This document shows positions 43,707-55,742 of a stretch of 64,000 nucleotides of DNA, piece after piece; the first letter of the stretch is position 1, and each line of letters begins with the position of its first letter. The translations under genes were made by a program, and so were the position numbers. The notes under the pieces were generated by a model. That model made no database searches. It saw only the letters and a program-made list of their open reading frames with translations, and had not been told where the DNA came from. This DNA comes from Isoetes taiwanensis. Lineage: Eukaryota; Streptophyta; Lycopodiopsida; Isoetales; Isoetaceae. The stretch lies in contig JAJEKV010000002.1 in assembly GCA_021234155.1 (NCBI GenBank), positions 11,274,725 through 11,338,724 of the forward strand, given 5' to 3'.

Positions 43707-44649
43707 TTGTCTCGACGTAAAAGACCATCCAAATGTCGCGCAAACTTGGTGATGACTGTAGTAACAATTTGGCGAAGTATGATTGCAACAGGGTTGTGCA
43801 TTTATTGAAACCAAAGAAAGAATAGCAAAGAATATTAACCTTGTTGCATGGAAAATCATCTTGTATATAGTTTATCATCATCAAAATTAGAAGCTTGATC
43901 CTACGATGTCAAATATATGTGCTTTTAGCATTGCTATATTGCAAACTCAAAACATGCATTATGTACTGGAACATGGCCTATGTCCTGTGGTTAATGCCAC
44001 ATGCTTGGATTTTGCTACATATCAATCCATCCCTTCTCAAAATAGATCGTCCATGATCATATGGCTTACATTCCATTTTAATCCACCCCTTCTCAAGGTA
44101 GATCATTCGTAATCATTAAGCATTTGCATCTAGTATACCATGTTCAGGCCTATTATGTTGCTATTAATTACCATTCTACTTATGAGTATACACAATAATT
44201 TTAATCTTTATTCTGGATAAACAAAATTCATTTACAAATTTTTCCATAAACACGTACTATATGAAGCAATTTGAGATTTCGGATCCAAATTTAGCATCCA
44301 TCTATCTGTCAATATTATTCAACATCCTTGACGCTAAGCAATCCTGCAAGTAAAATCAAATATTAATATAGTTGACCTCCATGGCCAACGCTCTATCCAA
44401 CCAGCCTCTCAAATCTTCACAAACTTAAGCAAGAACGCTTTGGCGATTTCCTATTAAGCTAAGAAGTTGTATGGCAATAGGTATCTCACTACAACAATTG
44501 TTATTAAGCCCGGCCTAGTTCCTTCACCTGCTCTTCAAGAATTTATCTACTACAGAGTTTCTTCTTCTTCTTACAATGTAAACTAACTTGGTGCGCTTCC
44601 CCCTTACACATCAAAAACGATGCCCACATCCTCCTTAAAATACCCCCTT
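43707..44649. other. No supported gene
   Basis: AT-rich DNA between a Helitron-like end and a minisatellite, with no recognisable exon. The word CCCCTTCTCAA(G/A)-TAGATC occurs twice (about 44032 and 44086). Confidence 0.4.
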
Positions 44650-45385
44650 TTGGAAATGGAGAATTGAGGAGCAAAGGGTAATCTTTTGTGGAGAAGGAAA
44701 TTTTAGTTCTATGTTAGGGGTATTGAGGGAGTAACGGGGGATTGCGATTTCGAATATGGGGATTTTTTGTAAAAAATGAAGAATGGGGGATGAGGAGAAA
44801 TGGGGTAGTCAAGGGTATTAGAGGTAATGAGGGAGTAATAAGGGGATTGTAATGTAGAACATGGGGATTTCTACTAAAAAAATGAAGAATGGGGGATGAG
44901 GAGAAATGGGGTAGTCATGGTTAGTAGGGTTAATGAGGGAGTAATGGGGGATTGCAATTTAGAACATGGGGATTTTCTGTAGAAAATGAAAAATGGAGGA
45001 TGAGGAGAAACGGGGTAATCATGGGTATTATGGGTAAGTAAGGAAGTAATAGGGGGATTGCAATCTAGAACATGGGGATTTCTACTAAAAAAATTGAGAA
45101 TGGGGGATGACGAGAAATGGGGTAGTCACAGGTAGTAGGGGTAATGAGGGAGTAATGGGGGATTGTAATTTAGAACATGGGGATGTCTACTAAAAAAATG
45201 AAGAATGGTAGATGACGAGAAATGGGATAGTCAAGGTTAGTAGGGGTAATGAGGGAGTAATGGGGGATTGCAATTTAGAACGCGAGATGAGAAGAAATGG
45301 GGTAGTAGGTTTAGTAGGGGTAATGATGGCATAATCGAGGGATTGCAATTTAGAATGGGGGATGAGGAGAAATGGGGGGTGTCGA
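44650..45385. repeat. Minisatellite, about seven units of about 105 bp
   Basis: Units start near 44783, 44887, 44990, 45098, 45202, 45280 and 45355 with (A/G)AATGGGGGATGAGGAGAAA, followed by GGGGTAGTCA, TAATGAGGGAGTAAT, GGGGATTG and AACATGGGGATTT. A degenerate copy lies at 44650-44780. Some units are shortened (45280, 45355). Purine-rich on the plus strand, no coding potential. Confidence 0.9.
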
Positions 45386-47334
45386 GTTAGTCAAGGGGAT
45401 CAGCTCTTGCCTTCCGGTAGGTGGTAGGGTTTTTTTATATATAAATAAATAAATAATTATCAGTTATATATCCAAACGTGATTTCTGAAGGTACAACGTT
45501 TCCATCAAGCATCAATGTTTCAATCCATGTGTTTTAGCATATGAAAATAAGCAGGTTTAATTTGTGAGATGGGATTCTATTTAAACAATTGGCACTAATG
45601 GGAAATGGAGTGGGAATATCTCAGTATTCCGTTGTGCTAACAATGGCAAGTCATTAGACTTAATTATTTATGATGCAAGATCATCATGGTGTAGAGATGC
45701 ATGCATGGACAAAGAATTAATCTAGTAACGGAAAAAAATGGTCTTAGCACAACATGCTTTTTTATGCAAGCGAGTGCACATAAAAGTACACAAATTGGGT
45801 TTTGGAAAAAATGTTTGTTGGCATGAAGTATGTGTGGCATTTCACGAAGCAGAGCATGGGAATTGTTAGGGGCAGGATGTCTAATATTATCAAATAGGGT
45901 TTATGTTGAATAAATGACAAAATTGTGAGGGGCAAGCAATGGTTTTATTGGATCGAGTAATGGTTACATGGAATATCTGTAATCTGACCTTGAAATATTC
46001 CACTAACATCTACGAGTGAATTGCAAGAAATATTTATAGACATGATATTTCCATAAAGAATGAGCACCAAACATACATCTCAAGGCAATGGCTCAAGGGG
46101 CTAATATATATGGAGACGTGCGAGCGAAGACAATGTATTACCCTCATTTGGCAGATGGGACAAATAGAAGTAAACAACACTTATAGCGGAGAATGGCGGG
46201 TTGTGGCACATATGGTGGTATTGAATGGCCACATGATATTCTAAAGGAGCCCAAAATAGTTCTAAAAGGTAAACTCTTGTATATATGCAAATGATAGCCC
46301 CCATAAAAACAAGGTAATGGTCTTGGAATTAAAAAAAAAAAATGTTGGCACTCGAAAATGGTCAAGACGCTTCGTATGCACCTAGCCATTGTCCATGTAA
46401 AAGTTTTTTCACTATTTACCATAACCCTGAATCAGAAATGACGGAATGGAGGAATGCGCTGTCCGGATTGGATCAAGATGCTTATGACCACGACGCTGTC
46501 GGAATTCCCATTTTCGACAGCCATTTCGCAAATGGAAGAGATGAAAAAGGTAAACAGATTCCAAAAAAATTCCAGTCTAGATCTATCGTGTACAAATAGG
46601 GTTAGGGTTCTTTTATTCATCTATTTTAGTTGGACTGGAGTACATGGATGCCAAGGGTTTACTAATGCTTGGTCGCCTTAAGAGACTGGGGAATTGATAA
46701 TGGGTTGAATCTGCAGTGTTCAGTTATTGTTGGCACAGTAAGAGCCTTTAGATGCATGGTGGTGGCCCTAAGGTGGTTCATATTCATGGAGGGAAGTAGT
46801 TTTGAACTTCCAAGTATGGAATTCATTGTCGTCTTGCAGCTTCTATATTCACTCTAATTTGATCATCCATTTGAGGCAAGCTTTTGAATGCTTGACACAT
46901 TTTGCAGAAGTTCTTGATCAGTTAAGGTATCCTTTATTATAAAGTTTTAGTGTATGTCGTGCATAAAACCCTAAAACTTTCGACGGCCCAGATCTTATAT
47001 TATCTTATATTATAGCAGATCTGACGGTCCAAATTTAGACAAAACAAAAGGCCCTTAGGTCTTTTTCGGGCATCGAGCTGGCCAAACAAAACAAAAGGCC
47101 CTAAGGTCTTTTTCGGGCAAAACTGCATTGGGCTACTATGCCAGCATGAGGCTGTCGAACCATTTCGACATCGCCCAAGGTTTTTATCCTGGCAAAACGG
47201 CTCTCTGTTTTGTGAAAAGGGTTTCGGATGCTTCGTTGCCGGAGTGCTTAGGCTTTATTGGACGACCAAGATTCAACACAAAAAAAACATCGTTGCCTGT
47301 CGGAGCTTTACGGTAACATAAGTTAGCAGAGGAC
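45386..47334. other. No firmly supported gene
   Basis: A plus-strand frame at 46342-46599 (NPESEMTEWRNALSGLDQDA, then GIPIFDSHFANGRDEKGKQI) has a protein-like composition but no family I recognise and no clear splice context. A direct duplication, AAAAGGCCCT(T/A)AGGTCTTTTTCGGGC, occurs at 47047-47082 and 47090-47118. Confidence 0.35.
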
Positions 47335-47756
47335 GGGCAGAGTAGAAGATGGAGCAGAGCAGTGGTTCTGCTGAAACAATGGGCAAGGCAACTTAGCCAC
47401 TTTGCATCAACTGCTTCTTCAAATTTGGCCTAGGATAGATAGATAGATTGGCTAGCCTAGGAATGGCGTTGGAAGTTTCTTTTATTTTTATGAGTCTTCT
47501 GAACATTCTGCCGGATTGCAGGTTTCGAAGATGGCCATATCTAGCAGCTTGCAGCATTGCATAGACACCATGTTTATGGGCTTTAGCTATTTTGCCAACT
47601 CCAACACCATGGATTGCTACTGCTCTGTTACCTATTTTTGCTCTGTGTACAGCCTTTGATGTTGTTACCAATGCTGCCTTTGCTCAGAATAGCCGTGTAC
47701 AACCTTTCCAGATGTTGTTACCAATGCTGCCATTGCTCAGAATAGCCATGTTTTTC

Positions 47757-47941
47757 GGAGCGCAGTAAATATCGGACGCTGACATGTTATACCCACGGGC
47801 ATATCCGTGGTATATCCGTGTGGTTGACATGTTATAGCCACGCCCAAAAAAAAATTACACGACGTTTTTGTGGACTTAGCCGATTTTTTGCCATTTAAGG
47901 CTGGGTATAACATGTCAGCGTCCGATATTTACCGCGATGGA
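47757..47941. mobile_element. MITE-like element 1, 34-bp terminal inverted repeats
   Basis: The ends are inverted copies beginning CGC(A/G)GTAAATATCGGACGCT and continuing through GACATGTTATACCCA. TTTTTC flanks it on both sides (47751-47756 and about 47942-47947). The uninterrupted sister site at about 49014-49025 reads GTGTTTTTCCACAG. About 185 bp, non-coding, with an inner ATGTTATA(C/G)CCACG repeat. Confidence 0.85.
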
Positions 47942-48387
47942 TTTTTCCACAGCTTGCAATTGATTTACAGGTACCTCTTTATATTCTTTTGTGTTCAAAT
48001 TAGAAAATAGGGCTTTGTTTAAGCATAATACATGACTAAAAACAGCGCCTTTCATGGGGAAGCATGGCTGTAGGAGGGCTGCTTGGTTGTGGAATATCCA
48101 GTCAACCTCTTTGCTTCTAAGGGTTCTTAAACAACACACAGACGCAGAAGAATAAAAGAAGCCATTGCGGATTTGCTTGCAGTCTTTGGTTGTTGCTACT
48201 GCACTCCAGATGTATGCCTAAAGGGAGCTGTAACATGCAGATATTTTGTTTTCCACGGTGACGGGCAGAGCAGAAGATGGAGCAGAGCAGAGGCGATGCT
48301 GATGGTTCTGCTGAAACAATGGGCAAGGCAACTTAGCCGCTTTGCATCAACTGCTTCTTCAAATTTGGCCTAGGATAGATAGATAGA

Positions 48388-48666
48388 TTGGCTAGCCTAG
48401 GAATGGCGTTGGAAGTTTCTTTTATTTCTATGAGTCTTCTGAACATTCTGCCGGATTGCAGGTTTCGAAGATGGCCATATCTAGCAGCTTGCAGCATTGC
48501 AGAGACACCATGTTTATGGGCTTTAGCTATTTTGCCAACTCCAACACCATGGATTGCTACTGCTCTGTTACCTATTTTTGCTCTGTGTACAGCCTTTGAT
48601 GTTGTTACCAATGCTGCCATTGCTCAGAATAGCCGTGTACAACCTTTCCAGATGTTGTTAGGGTGA
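48388..48666 (+). CDS. Hydrophobic exon-like frame, unrecognised (duplicated at 47460-47690)
   Basis: The frame reads MALEVSFISMSLLNILPDCR, then FRRWPYLAACSIAETPCLWA, LAILPTPTPWIATALLPIFA and LCTAFDVVTNAAIAQNS. A CCGGATTGCAG acceptor lies just before GTTTCGAAGATGG, so the exon may begin there (about 48462). It predicts two or three membrane-spanning helices. The copy at 47460-47690 has TAGACACC for AGACACC and a CCTTTG change. A plastid or mitochondrial membrane protein is possible, but I recognise no family and see no partner exons. Confidence 0.3.
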   Translation: MASLGMALEVSFISMSLLNILPDCRFRRWPYLAACSIAETPCLWALAILPTPTPWIATALLPIFALCTAFDVVTNAAIAQNSRVQPFQMLLG

Positions 48667-48982
48667 AAGCATGCTAGGGTGTACCATCTAAAGTACTTTT
48701 TAGGGAGTGCGAAACTACCCAGAAAAGTACCCAGCACTGGGTACTGGGAACTTGCATAAATGCTGCAATAGATAATAAGTTTGAGAGTTAATCCATTTAT
48801 ATTAGTCTCTAATAGTATTGTTATCCTCTAATACTATAGATTGACATGTTATTGACCTTCAATTCAAAAAATTTTGATTGATTTTAATGGAAAGAAAAAA
48901 CAGGAATTACCAGTTTGAAAAGTACCCAGTGTAAGTACTTTTGAGGGTTCCAAAAGTGGTACACCGTAACATGCTTTTACCC
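48661..48982. mobile_element. MITE-like element 2, about 28-bp terminal inverted repeats
   Basis: Left end GGGTGAAAGCATGCTAGGGT then GTACCA; the right end in reverse complement is GGGTAAAAGCATGTTACGGT then GTACCA. GTTA flanks it on both sides (48657-48660 and 48983-48986); TTA alone would fit PIF/Harbinger. Copy A at about 47710-47722 has the empty site GATGTTGTTACCAATG. Inside, AAGTACCCAG(C/T) words near the two ends form further imperfect inverted repeats. Confidence 0.85.
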
Positions 48983-49336
48983 GTTACCAATGCTGCCATT
49001 GCTCAGAATAGCCGTGTTTTTCCACAGCTTGCAATTGATTTACAGGTACCTCTTTATATTCTTTTGTGTTCAAATTAGAAAATAGGGCTTTGTTTAAGCA
49101 TAATACATGACTAAAAACAGCGCCTTTCATGGGGAAGCATGGCTGTAGGAGGGCTGCTTGGTTGTGGAATATCCACTCAACCTCTTTGCTTCTAAGGGTT
49201 CTTAAACAACACACAGACGCAGAAGAATAAAAGAAGCCATTGCGGATTTGCTTGCAGTCTTTGGTTGTTGCTACTGCACTCCAGATGTATGCCTAAAGGG
49301 AGCTGTAACATGCAGATATTTTGTTTTCCACGGTAT

Positions 49337-51121
49337 CTCTGCACTTGCCAACCCTTCTCCTTTATTTTTCAGCATCAAATCATCATGTAGTGGCATTCCT
49401 TTGTAATAGAGGATTCTGCTTAGAAGCGTTGCAGATTTAAGAGTATTAATGATTACTTGCATGTCATTCTTCATGTTTCCTTCTCTGTGGTGAGCTTGAT
49501 TTTTGTGAAACAGAGGCACAAAAGCCATAATGTAAGACCTACTTATGTGAAAAAGACATAAAAAGTTGATCTTGACAACACTGTCACTGATAATTGTGCA
49601 GGCTTCCTTAAGCGGTAATGATTTCAGAATATGTTACATGCCTCCTCAAACAGCCTGTAGTCTGCTGGAGGTAAACATTTTTTTAAAATGGTCCAGGATA
49701 TCTTTTTTGGATCTCAATCTGCATTAGATCTCATGCATTCTTTCTGCGACAATTTGCACCTAAGTAATATCATGTATATGCACATTCGGTGGTAGAATAC
49801 CCTGCCACGCCAGAAAAAATATGCGGCTAGGGCAGAGCGGCTAGGGCTTTGGGAGGGCTCGTCCAGCCCTCCTTCACGGCAAAACTGCTCCATGGCACTG
49901 CCGTAGCAGCTAAGACCTCCTTCGATGATTCTGGTGGCCAGGCGAGGGAATTTCTGCCGCTTTGATTCAGAGTTTTTTGTCACATTTTTTGCATATCTGG
50001 TGGTAAGATTCCTTCATCCTTTTCTCACTTCCTACTGGCGGTAGTATCCGGAATAAGCAGATTAGGCAACAAGAAGTTTCGATCCTTCTGGTAGTTATGC
50101 AGATTGGTTGCCATCTTTTGGTTCTGGATTACAAAGCTAGAAGCTTTTGACAATTTATATCTTTAAACCGGGCTTCAGAGAAGGGTCTGGTTGGTTGGCT
50201 TGCCTTAAGCTTAACCAGATTTACGGTAATTGCATGAGGCTTTGATGATGCTAGTTTCCAGGAATTGAATTTTAAGTTGATCAGTTTGTGTAGCACTTAA
50301 GGAAATGGCAGCTTTGCATGAATAGAGTGGCAGTCTATTTCATATATTGTTGTTCTTCATCTGACTATTTTAGATATTTGTGAGATATCTTCATTATTCT
50401 CAGCAGATCTGGTCAATTTTTTGGATGAGAGATAGGGAACTGAGAAGCGGGAGATCTTGGTTCTACATTTGAATGAAGGTTTGTATGGATAAATGATTGT
50501 TCAGAGCAGCATAATACATGTATGATGACCTAGAGGTGTTCTCTGACAATGCACCGAGTTTCAGATCTCAAAATTTTCTGAAGTCTAGTTTGGGCTTCCT
50601 GGTCTACAGAGCATTTTGATTCATGGCGAGCTAGGAGGCTCATATGCCTTTATGATGGGAATACATTGTTATTTGCTGTTTTTGGACAGCATTTTATTTG
50701 TACACTCTTCTTGGATTTTCTGGATCTCTCTTCCATTATGCTTGTTCAGATATTGCTAAGAAGATTGGAGATAACATTTCTGCTCTACAATTGTATATCT
50801 GGCCATCAAGGGTAACAACGATTGCGACAGCAGCATATGTACACTTTTTGTTCATCTGCTACTGTAGCACTTCTTTGTTTTCCCTGATCATTCAGGGCTT
50901 TTATGTGCTTATTTTCTTATCTGATCGTTGAGCGATCAAGAAGCTGTAATATTTCCTATCTGAAATACAAAATCTGCCTTAACTTCAAAAAAAAAATATA
51001 TATATATATATGCACATTCAACAGTTTCTGTCTGAATATGTACTGGACTATCACCTCATGTTGTCCTATTTACTACATTGCTATCGTCATGCACATATTC
51101 TTAGCCACAACATTGCTCAAA
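49337..51121. other. No supported gene
   Basis: No exon with clear family similarity. A minus-strand frame at 49714-49983 and plus-strand frames near 50698-50931 have no recognisable domain. An (AT)n run lies at 50996-51011. Confidence 0.4.
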
Positions 51122-51500
51122 CACTACAAGAGGATGGGATTTTGCGTCAATTCCTGTGTCACTACATTTGAAGGTTTGTCAAATTTGTGTCTGAAGCTCA
51201 AAAGTGACACAAATTTATTCGATTGTGTCGAAACTTGCGTCATTGAAGTTGTGTCAACTATAGCGTCACTTTTTTGAAAAGGATGTGTCATATTTTTGGT
51301 ACTTTTATGTTAGGTTTTGTAATACTAATTGCGTCAACTATTGTGTAATGTTTGTGACATATTTTAAAGTCAATCGTATCAATAAGTTTGTGTCAAGTAT
51401 AATCTCGTTGGTTCTAATCTTTTGTGGCCAATTTTGTGGCATATTTATATCATGTTTTGTGATATATTATTGTCATGATATCAACAAGCCCACATACGCC
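51122..51500 (+). mobile_element. Possible CACTA-type MITE (left end only)
   Basis: CACTACAAGAGG at 51122 matches the usual CACTA terminus, and the following 380 bp is a succession of degenerate GTGTCA/GTGTCAA words typical of sub-terminal repeats. A similar GTGTCA-rich patch lies at 12890-12970. No matching right end ending in TAGTG was found, so this is tentative. Confidence 0.35.
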
Positions 51501-52497
51501 GTGTTCAACAGCTCAAGCAGGGGTTGGTGAGCCACAATTAACTGAATATACTGTGCCCGGATATTATCGAACGCTGGGCAGGTCTGAAGGGCATGACATT
51601 CATTCTTAATGACACCCTGTTGGCAATACTGACAGAACCTGTCCTCACGTGGCTCCCGAGTTCATCGCCCTATCTCAATGCGAAGGCGGTGCACGCACCC
51701 GTGTGAATGGAAGCTATCAGTCTGTGCTTCTTCATGGGCAAATGAGTGTGCAAGGAGTGTTGTGGGTCTCTTGTGAGCATGGGGTTGACTTGCTGCATGT
51801 AGTATGCCATTTTAACATGCAGTAGGGCATCTGCATCCCAGAGCTTGGTAAGGAAGCTAGTGTCTAGATAATGCCGCAATGCATTGTGCTCTTTCTTTGT
51901 CCGTACCTGCCCCCATCTGTGTGCCTGCACATTCCAATGTGAGAACCACTGAGCTTGCTTGTCCTTCCAATAGGCTTTGAGGCGCTGTGGGCCCATTGCT
52001 ACTGCCAATGCAAGGTTGGGCAATCGAGCATCACCCATACTAACTACCTTCTGAAAGTAAATGATATGGCATTCCAGTGCAGCCCTTTGAAGGGGTAGAA
52101 AACCCGTCTCCTGGAGCAGGATCTGATATGGAACTGTGGATTTCACCCCAAATGCCTGTGCTAAGAAGGCCCTTTGTACCTGCTGCAGGTCATTCCAAGT
52201 GGCGAGGGATATCATCGGACCCCACACCTCTGCCCCGTACAGGAGAACTGGCTCGACCAAGGCCCTGAACAGGTGTGACTGGCTGCCCCATGCATACAAC
52301 TCTGCCTTGTGGCTATTGCTCTGCATGACATATAGTGCTTTCCAGCCTGCTGTGACACACAACTTGATGGAAGCATCCCAGTGCGTGGTAGTAGATAACT
52401 CGTGGCAAATGGGAAGATTATTTTTTCCGTCATTGCATTGCTTTATCATGCACAAACAAATTGTTTGCAGAATCTGTGATGGCAAACTTAAATTCAA
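51500..52497 (-). pseudogene. LINE ORF2 C-terminal region with zinc knuckle
   Basis: A minus-strand frame of 275 codons (52497-51670) reads LFRALVEPVLLYGAEVWGPM, then FLAQAFGVKSTVPYQILLQE, TGFLPLQRAALECHIIYFQK and MGDARLPNLAL, the post-RT segment of a LINE. Beyond the stop the strand continues with REDRFCQYCQQGV, an ECHALQTCPAF word and a DNIRAQY word (about 51540-51660): Cys-x2-Cys, then His and Cys, the C-terminal knuckle. The order and motifs parallel 6790-7620 and 28735-30368, but the sequences are clearly different, so it is a separate family. The reverse transcriptase itself is missing. Confidence 0.7.
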
Positions 52498-54394
52498 TTT
52501 TATTAGATGGTGTGATCATAGTGGGAGTTTGCTGCATCTTTACTTTTTGACAGCCATTCCAAATTGACAGATGATGGCATTAATCGTAGAAGGTTAAATT
52601 TACTTCTAAAGGTTATGATTAAACTTAACCATGACCACGTGTTCTCACCATCAAAAGTGATGATATTGAGTATTGTCAGCTCCTTGGGGGTGAGTATCAT
52701 ATGTTGACAAACAATTTCAATTGCAAGCTAAACAGGTTTTTATCCTAATTGCAGTATAATAAAATAGTTATCGGTTCAAGCGATATGAGGGAGGTCCTGA
52801 ACATTATGGTGCATGCACACTTTGGTTCAATAACAAGGTGAAGATATCATGTTTCAACATCGGCCCATCTGGGGTACTTTTATATCCTTGGTGGCAATCA
52901 GTTTAGTCATCTCACGACACAATTTGATAGTCATTTTTGTACTTTATAGTTATGACCGATAGTGTTCACGAAGATAATACCATGTATCCTTATCTAGTTG
53001 GTTGAGAAATGAATACATTGGAATCACCCTTTCTATAGAAAGGTCAATCTTCTTATGATCACAGGGTGGCTATATGCATTATTATGTACCTCTTGTTGGT
53101 CAAAGACTTGGATTTATGGAGCACAATTTGCATATCAAATGAACTTACACGAAAGCGCGAGGGCAATATGTCTTTGGGGATGAAGATTCTCATTCTTGGA
53201 AGATGCTTACAGAATAATTTTCTTCCTGCTTTGATGAAAGCACATTAGGGCAACCCTTTGTGCGACAACACATTTTTATATTTTTCTATTAACTATGGAG
53301 AACACCGAAACCATAGCTTAGGAAAATCATAAAAGAAACAAGTAAAAAACAATTCGAGAAAATGTAAAAAATGTTTTTACCATACCCTAGGATAAAGTTT
53401 GCACAATCTTTTGTGTATTGTGGGAGGGTATTCAGGCAGTGGTTGGGCATCAGATTTCTAGGCAGTATTGTATTTGTGATCGTATAAATACCAAATTTGA
53501 GGTGCTTGTTGCTAATTTTAGAGCTACTTAATTTCTTGGCCTTTTTTCGTGTGCTTCCTGTATAAATGGTTGAGGGATGGGATTTGCTCGGGCCAGAAGT
53601 AGAAACTACCCGGCAATTGACACGAGCTTCCAGCATTGAGAGGCATGTCGAATCTGATGGAGCATACCTACATGTGTTCAGCTTCATAAGTAGTGTGATA
53701 GGATCGAGCCCCAGGAAGTTCCCTTGTTTTATTGTCCGTTGTACTGTACTCTAGGCTTCATGGGCTACAAACCCTTTGCTGATGAATGTAATGATCAGCT
53801 CATGTAAGTCCTTTGCTGTCCTTGCTGGATTGAGCATGATTGCTAAAACAGGGCTTTGGTGAGGCCGCTCCGGCTTGGGGGTTCGATTCCTCTTGCCTCG
53901 GTTTCTGCCTACTAGGGTTCATGTTGGAAATACTGCAGGAGGGTTTCTGTTGTGGATCCTCCAGCGATTGTAGAGGTTGTAGCGATTATTCAGCGGGATA
54001 AAGAAGGGATAAGGGATAAGGGTCAGAATGTGGATGTGTGATCCGCAATGAGAGATGTAGGGCAAATTACCTATGGCGGTTATTCAAGATTGTGGCCTTG
54101 CCTGCAAGCCATAGGCAAACAACTTGTTCTTTTTTTCCTTGTGGAAAAGTACAACCATTGCTCTATGTCGTGATAATAAATTTTATATAGCTTGAAATAT
54201 TTCGCACCATTGCTTCCTGCAAGAGTTTTTAAGCGGAAAAAATGCTGATCTTCCATGCAGAAGATTCCATGGAATTTTTCACAATCTAAGGGTCCCGAAT
54301 TTACCATAAAAACATGAACCATAAAGAAAGCAAAATCACAAGAAAGAAAAAGGGGTAGTAAAAAAAACGAATCAATAAAATGTAGAATCTTTAG
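52498..54394. other. No supported gene
   Basis: AT-rich intergenic DNA. Open frames such as 53289-53687 (minus) show no recognisable domain. A GGGATAAGGGATAAGGG duplication lies near 54006-54023. Confidence 0.4.
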
Positions 54395-54660
54395 CAGGGT
54401 TGCCTAACCCCCCCTGCACAAAAGGCTGCAATTCTAGCTATGCCACGTGTCGTGCCACGTCACCCAAAATCAATTTGAGCCGTCCGATTCTCTAATTTCG
54501 AATCCTACGGCCAGGGAAATTAGAAAACTCTAAAATTCTCTCGCCGCGTCGCGTGCCCGCCACCCAAAATCAATTTGAGCCGTCCGATTCTCTAATTTGA
54601 ATCCTACGGCCGTGGAAATTAGAAAACTCTAAAAATTCTCTGCGTGCCTTTTCGCGAACT
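54395..54660. repeat. Dispersed repeat with an internal 115-bp duplication
   Basis: It starts GGTTGCCTAACCCCCC, then CTATGCCACGTGTCGTGCCA, and holds two tandem copies (about 54463-54545 and 54559-54645) of CACCCAAAATCAATTTGAGC, CGTCCGATTCTCTAATTT and GAATCCTACGGCC, ending in GGAAATTAGAAAACTCTAAA. The first part matches 7694-7830, the flank of another element. Confidence 0.7.
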
Positions 54661-54913
54661 TCGGCTATATGGCAGATCCGGATGGCGGCGGGCCGTGTTT
54701 CTCTTTCTTGCTATGGCGGTGGCATAGCTCTTGAGCTACGGCTGGCACCGCCTTTGAGGTACATGCACTAGTTATAACTAGAGGACAAAATCCTTTTTGA
54801 GCAACATAAGTTCGGGTATGGAGAGCGGTGCTCCGGCTATGGCGTGCAAATCCTTTCGCTTTGAGAATGTTGTAGGCTGCCGGAATCTTCTTTTCATGTT
54901 TACTTCAAAAAGC

Positions 54914-55742
54914 AGTGCGTAAAGAAAACTACGATGTCTATGGCGGAGATGTTCTTCCCCCGTTATATTTGTCATCCCTTTTCCATTATATTTTCCCCGA
55001 GACCTCGTTTATCGTGCGGGGGATTGCATCCGGAGCCGAGGAAGCTAGAGCCGAAGATATCAAGGTTAATCTAAAGTTCATAATATTTTGTTTCTCCGCT
55101 TGTTTCACCAATCTATAAAACTTGCGAGTGGTGCTCGAGCTATTATGGCGATTCAACTGTTCCAATGATCTGTTCAAACTTTTGCAGTTGGAACAAGTTA
55201 GGTAAGAACCTAGGTTTGGTGGAAGAATTATAACATTTACATTATGTTGCAAGGAGTGTACGATGCACTAGAGAAGAAATTTCTGAAAACTCTGTTGTTT
55301 GGAATTTGCATGCAGATGATGGTCCTCTGGTTCAGGAATATGAATGTAAGTTGAAAATACCTATTCAAATAATAATGGCAATGGAAGATAAGTCATGTCC
55401 GATGGTTTCTGACTTCCAGTTTCCTTCAGCTATCCCAAGCAATCCGAGCGTGTTACTATGAACATTTGCAAGAGCGGAGAAACTGGAAAACTGTTTGTCC
55501 AAGAGGACTTGACTACAGAACAAATGAAGTAAGTTATGCCTCCCCTTCATCCATCTCTAACTAATCATTGTGCTAATTTAAATTGTTGTAGAATTCTTTG
55601 ATGCGAATGGGTTAGAACACTAGTGCAAACATTCCAACAAACATAGTTGATGCAACCTTGGATGCAGCCCCACAGCTTAATTATCTTGGAGCGATTTCAT
55701 TTTGGATTGTATTTGCCCTTGCTGCTACCACGCGAGGTAGGT
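54914..55742 (+). CDS. Candidate multi-exon gene fragment, unrecognised, possible membrane protein
   Basis: Three exon-like pieces lie in order. 54914-55063 reads ENYDVYGGDVLPPLYLSSLF, then FIVRGIASGAEEARAEDIK. About 55430-55530 reads YPKQSERVTMNICKSGETGK, then LFVQEDLTTEQMK, ending at GTAAGT. About 55640-55737 reads NIPTNIVDATLDAAPQLNYL, then GAISFWIVFALAATTRG, with one predicted membrane helix, ending near a GTAGGT donor. Splice-like borders and protein-like composition support coding, but I recognise no family and the phases are not all consistent. It could be a nuclear gene for an organelle membrane protein, or unrelated chance frames. Confidence 0.3.

Larger units (their letters stand above)
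47335..49336 (+). repeat. Tandem duplication of about 0.75 kb, each copy carrying a different small transposon
   Basis: Copy A (about 47333-48259) and copy B (about 48260-49336) run in the same order: GACGGGCAGAG(T/C)AGAAGATG, AACAATGGGCAAGGCAACTT, GATAGATAGATAGATTGG, GGTTTCGAAGATGGCCATAT, ACAACCTTTCCAGATGTTGT, CCACAGCTTGCAATTGATTT and GCAGATATTTTGTTTTCCAC. They differ by about 1 per cent outside the insertions. Copy A has a 185-bp insertion at 47757-47941, copy B a 322-bp insertion at 48661-48982, and each site is empty in the sister copy. Confidence 0.9.

Noticed and set aside
53800-53905. tRNA-like T-arm word GGGGGTTCGATTCC
   Set aside because: No matching acceptor stem, anticodon arm or D-arm could be paired at the proper distances.
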